Shown: positions 5,996 through 6,000 of the stretch, in pieces
Numbering within the stretch: the stretch's first letter is position 1
How the letters are laid out: each line of letters starts with the position of its first letter
The notes under the pieces: generated by a model
What the model saw: only the letters and a program-made list of their open reading frames with translations
Database searches by the model: none
Told to the model about the DNA's origin: nothing
NCBI GenBank assembly: GCA_027064785.1
Contig: JAMOPE010000429.1
Location: 1 to 6,000 of the forward strand
Length of the DNA stretch: 6,000 bases
Origin: Geobacteraceae bacterium
GTDB taxonomy: Bacteria > Desulfobacterota > Desulfuromonadia > Desulfuromonadales > Geopsychrobacteraceae
Direction: 5' to 3'
Made by a program: the position numbers and the translations under genes

Positions 5996-6000
5996 ATGGT
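5996..6000 (+). CDS. Start of the next gene in the operon (position of mshQ), truncated by window edge
   Basis: An ATG at 5996 lies 10 bases after the mshP stop and is preceded by AGGGAG (5984-5989) with 6 bases of spacing, a good ribosome binding site overlapping the mshP stop codon. Only ATGGT is inside the window, so the product cannot be read. MshQ, the large protein encoded after mshP in MSHA loci, is expected from synteny alone. Confidence 0.5.

Overview
The window is a stretch of a single plus-strand operon for an MSHA-type (mannose-sensitive haemagglutinin) type IV pilus. The gene order is mshE (3' part) - mshG - pilin-like gene in the mshF position - MshA-like pilin - second pilin in the mshA/mshB cluster - mshC - mshD - mshO - mshP - start of the next gene, which by locus convention would be mshQ. 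It is essentially all coding. The only gaps longer than a few bases are 51 bp (2108-2158), 63 bp (2699-2761) and 64 bp (3774-3837). I saw no supportable gene on the minus strand, no RNA gene, no mobile element and no CRISPR array.

The organism is a Gram-negative bacterium of moderate GC content. The protein sequences and the layout would fit a Desulfuromonadales/Pelobacter-type deltaproteobacterium or a marine gammaproteobacterium. I cannot settle this from the sequence, and the lineage is an inference.

Layout: 1-880 encodes the catalytic C-terminal part of the extension ATPase. 884-2107 encodes the polytopic inner-membrane platform protein. 2159-3773 holds three class III-signal pilins with their own ribosome binding sites and the more AT-rich spacers. 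A perfect GC-rich hairpin (3781-3805) then separates these from a tightly packed minor-pilin block (mshC, mshD, mshO, mshP), where genes overlap or sit a few bases apart. The last five bases begin the next gene, preceded by a good Shine-Dalgarno sequence.

Working together: MshE powers pilus extension through MshG. MshA is the probable main subunit. The mshF-position protein and the second pilin form a related pair. MshC/D/O/P are the GspH/I/J/K- or FimT/PilV/PilW/PilX-like set expected to prime the fibre and sit at its tip. The window is recognisable biology rather than a new system. The points most worth a second look are the paralogous pair of cysteine-free pilins flanking the MshA-like gene, the hairpin after the pilin genes, a promoter-like sequence whose start point would fall on a start codon, and the loss of Glu5 in MshP.
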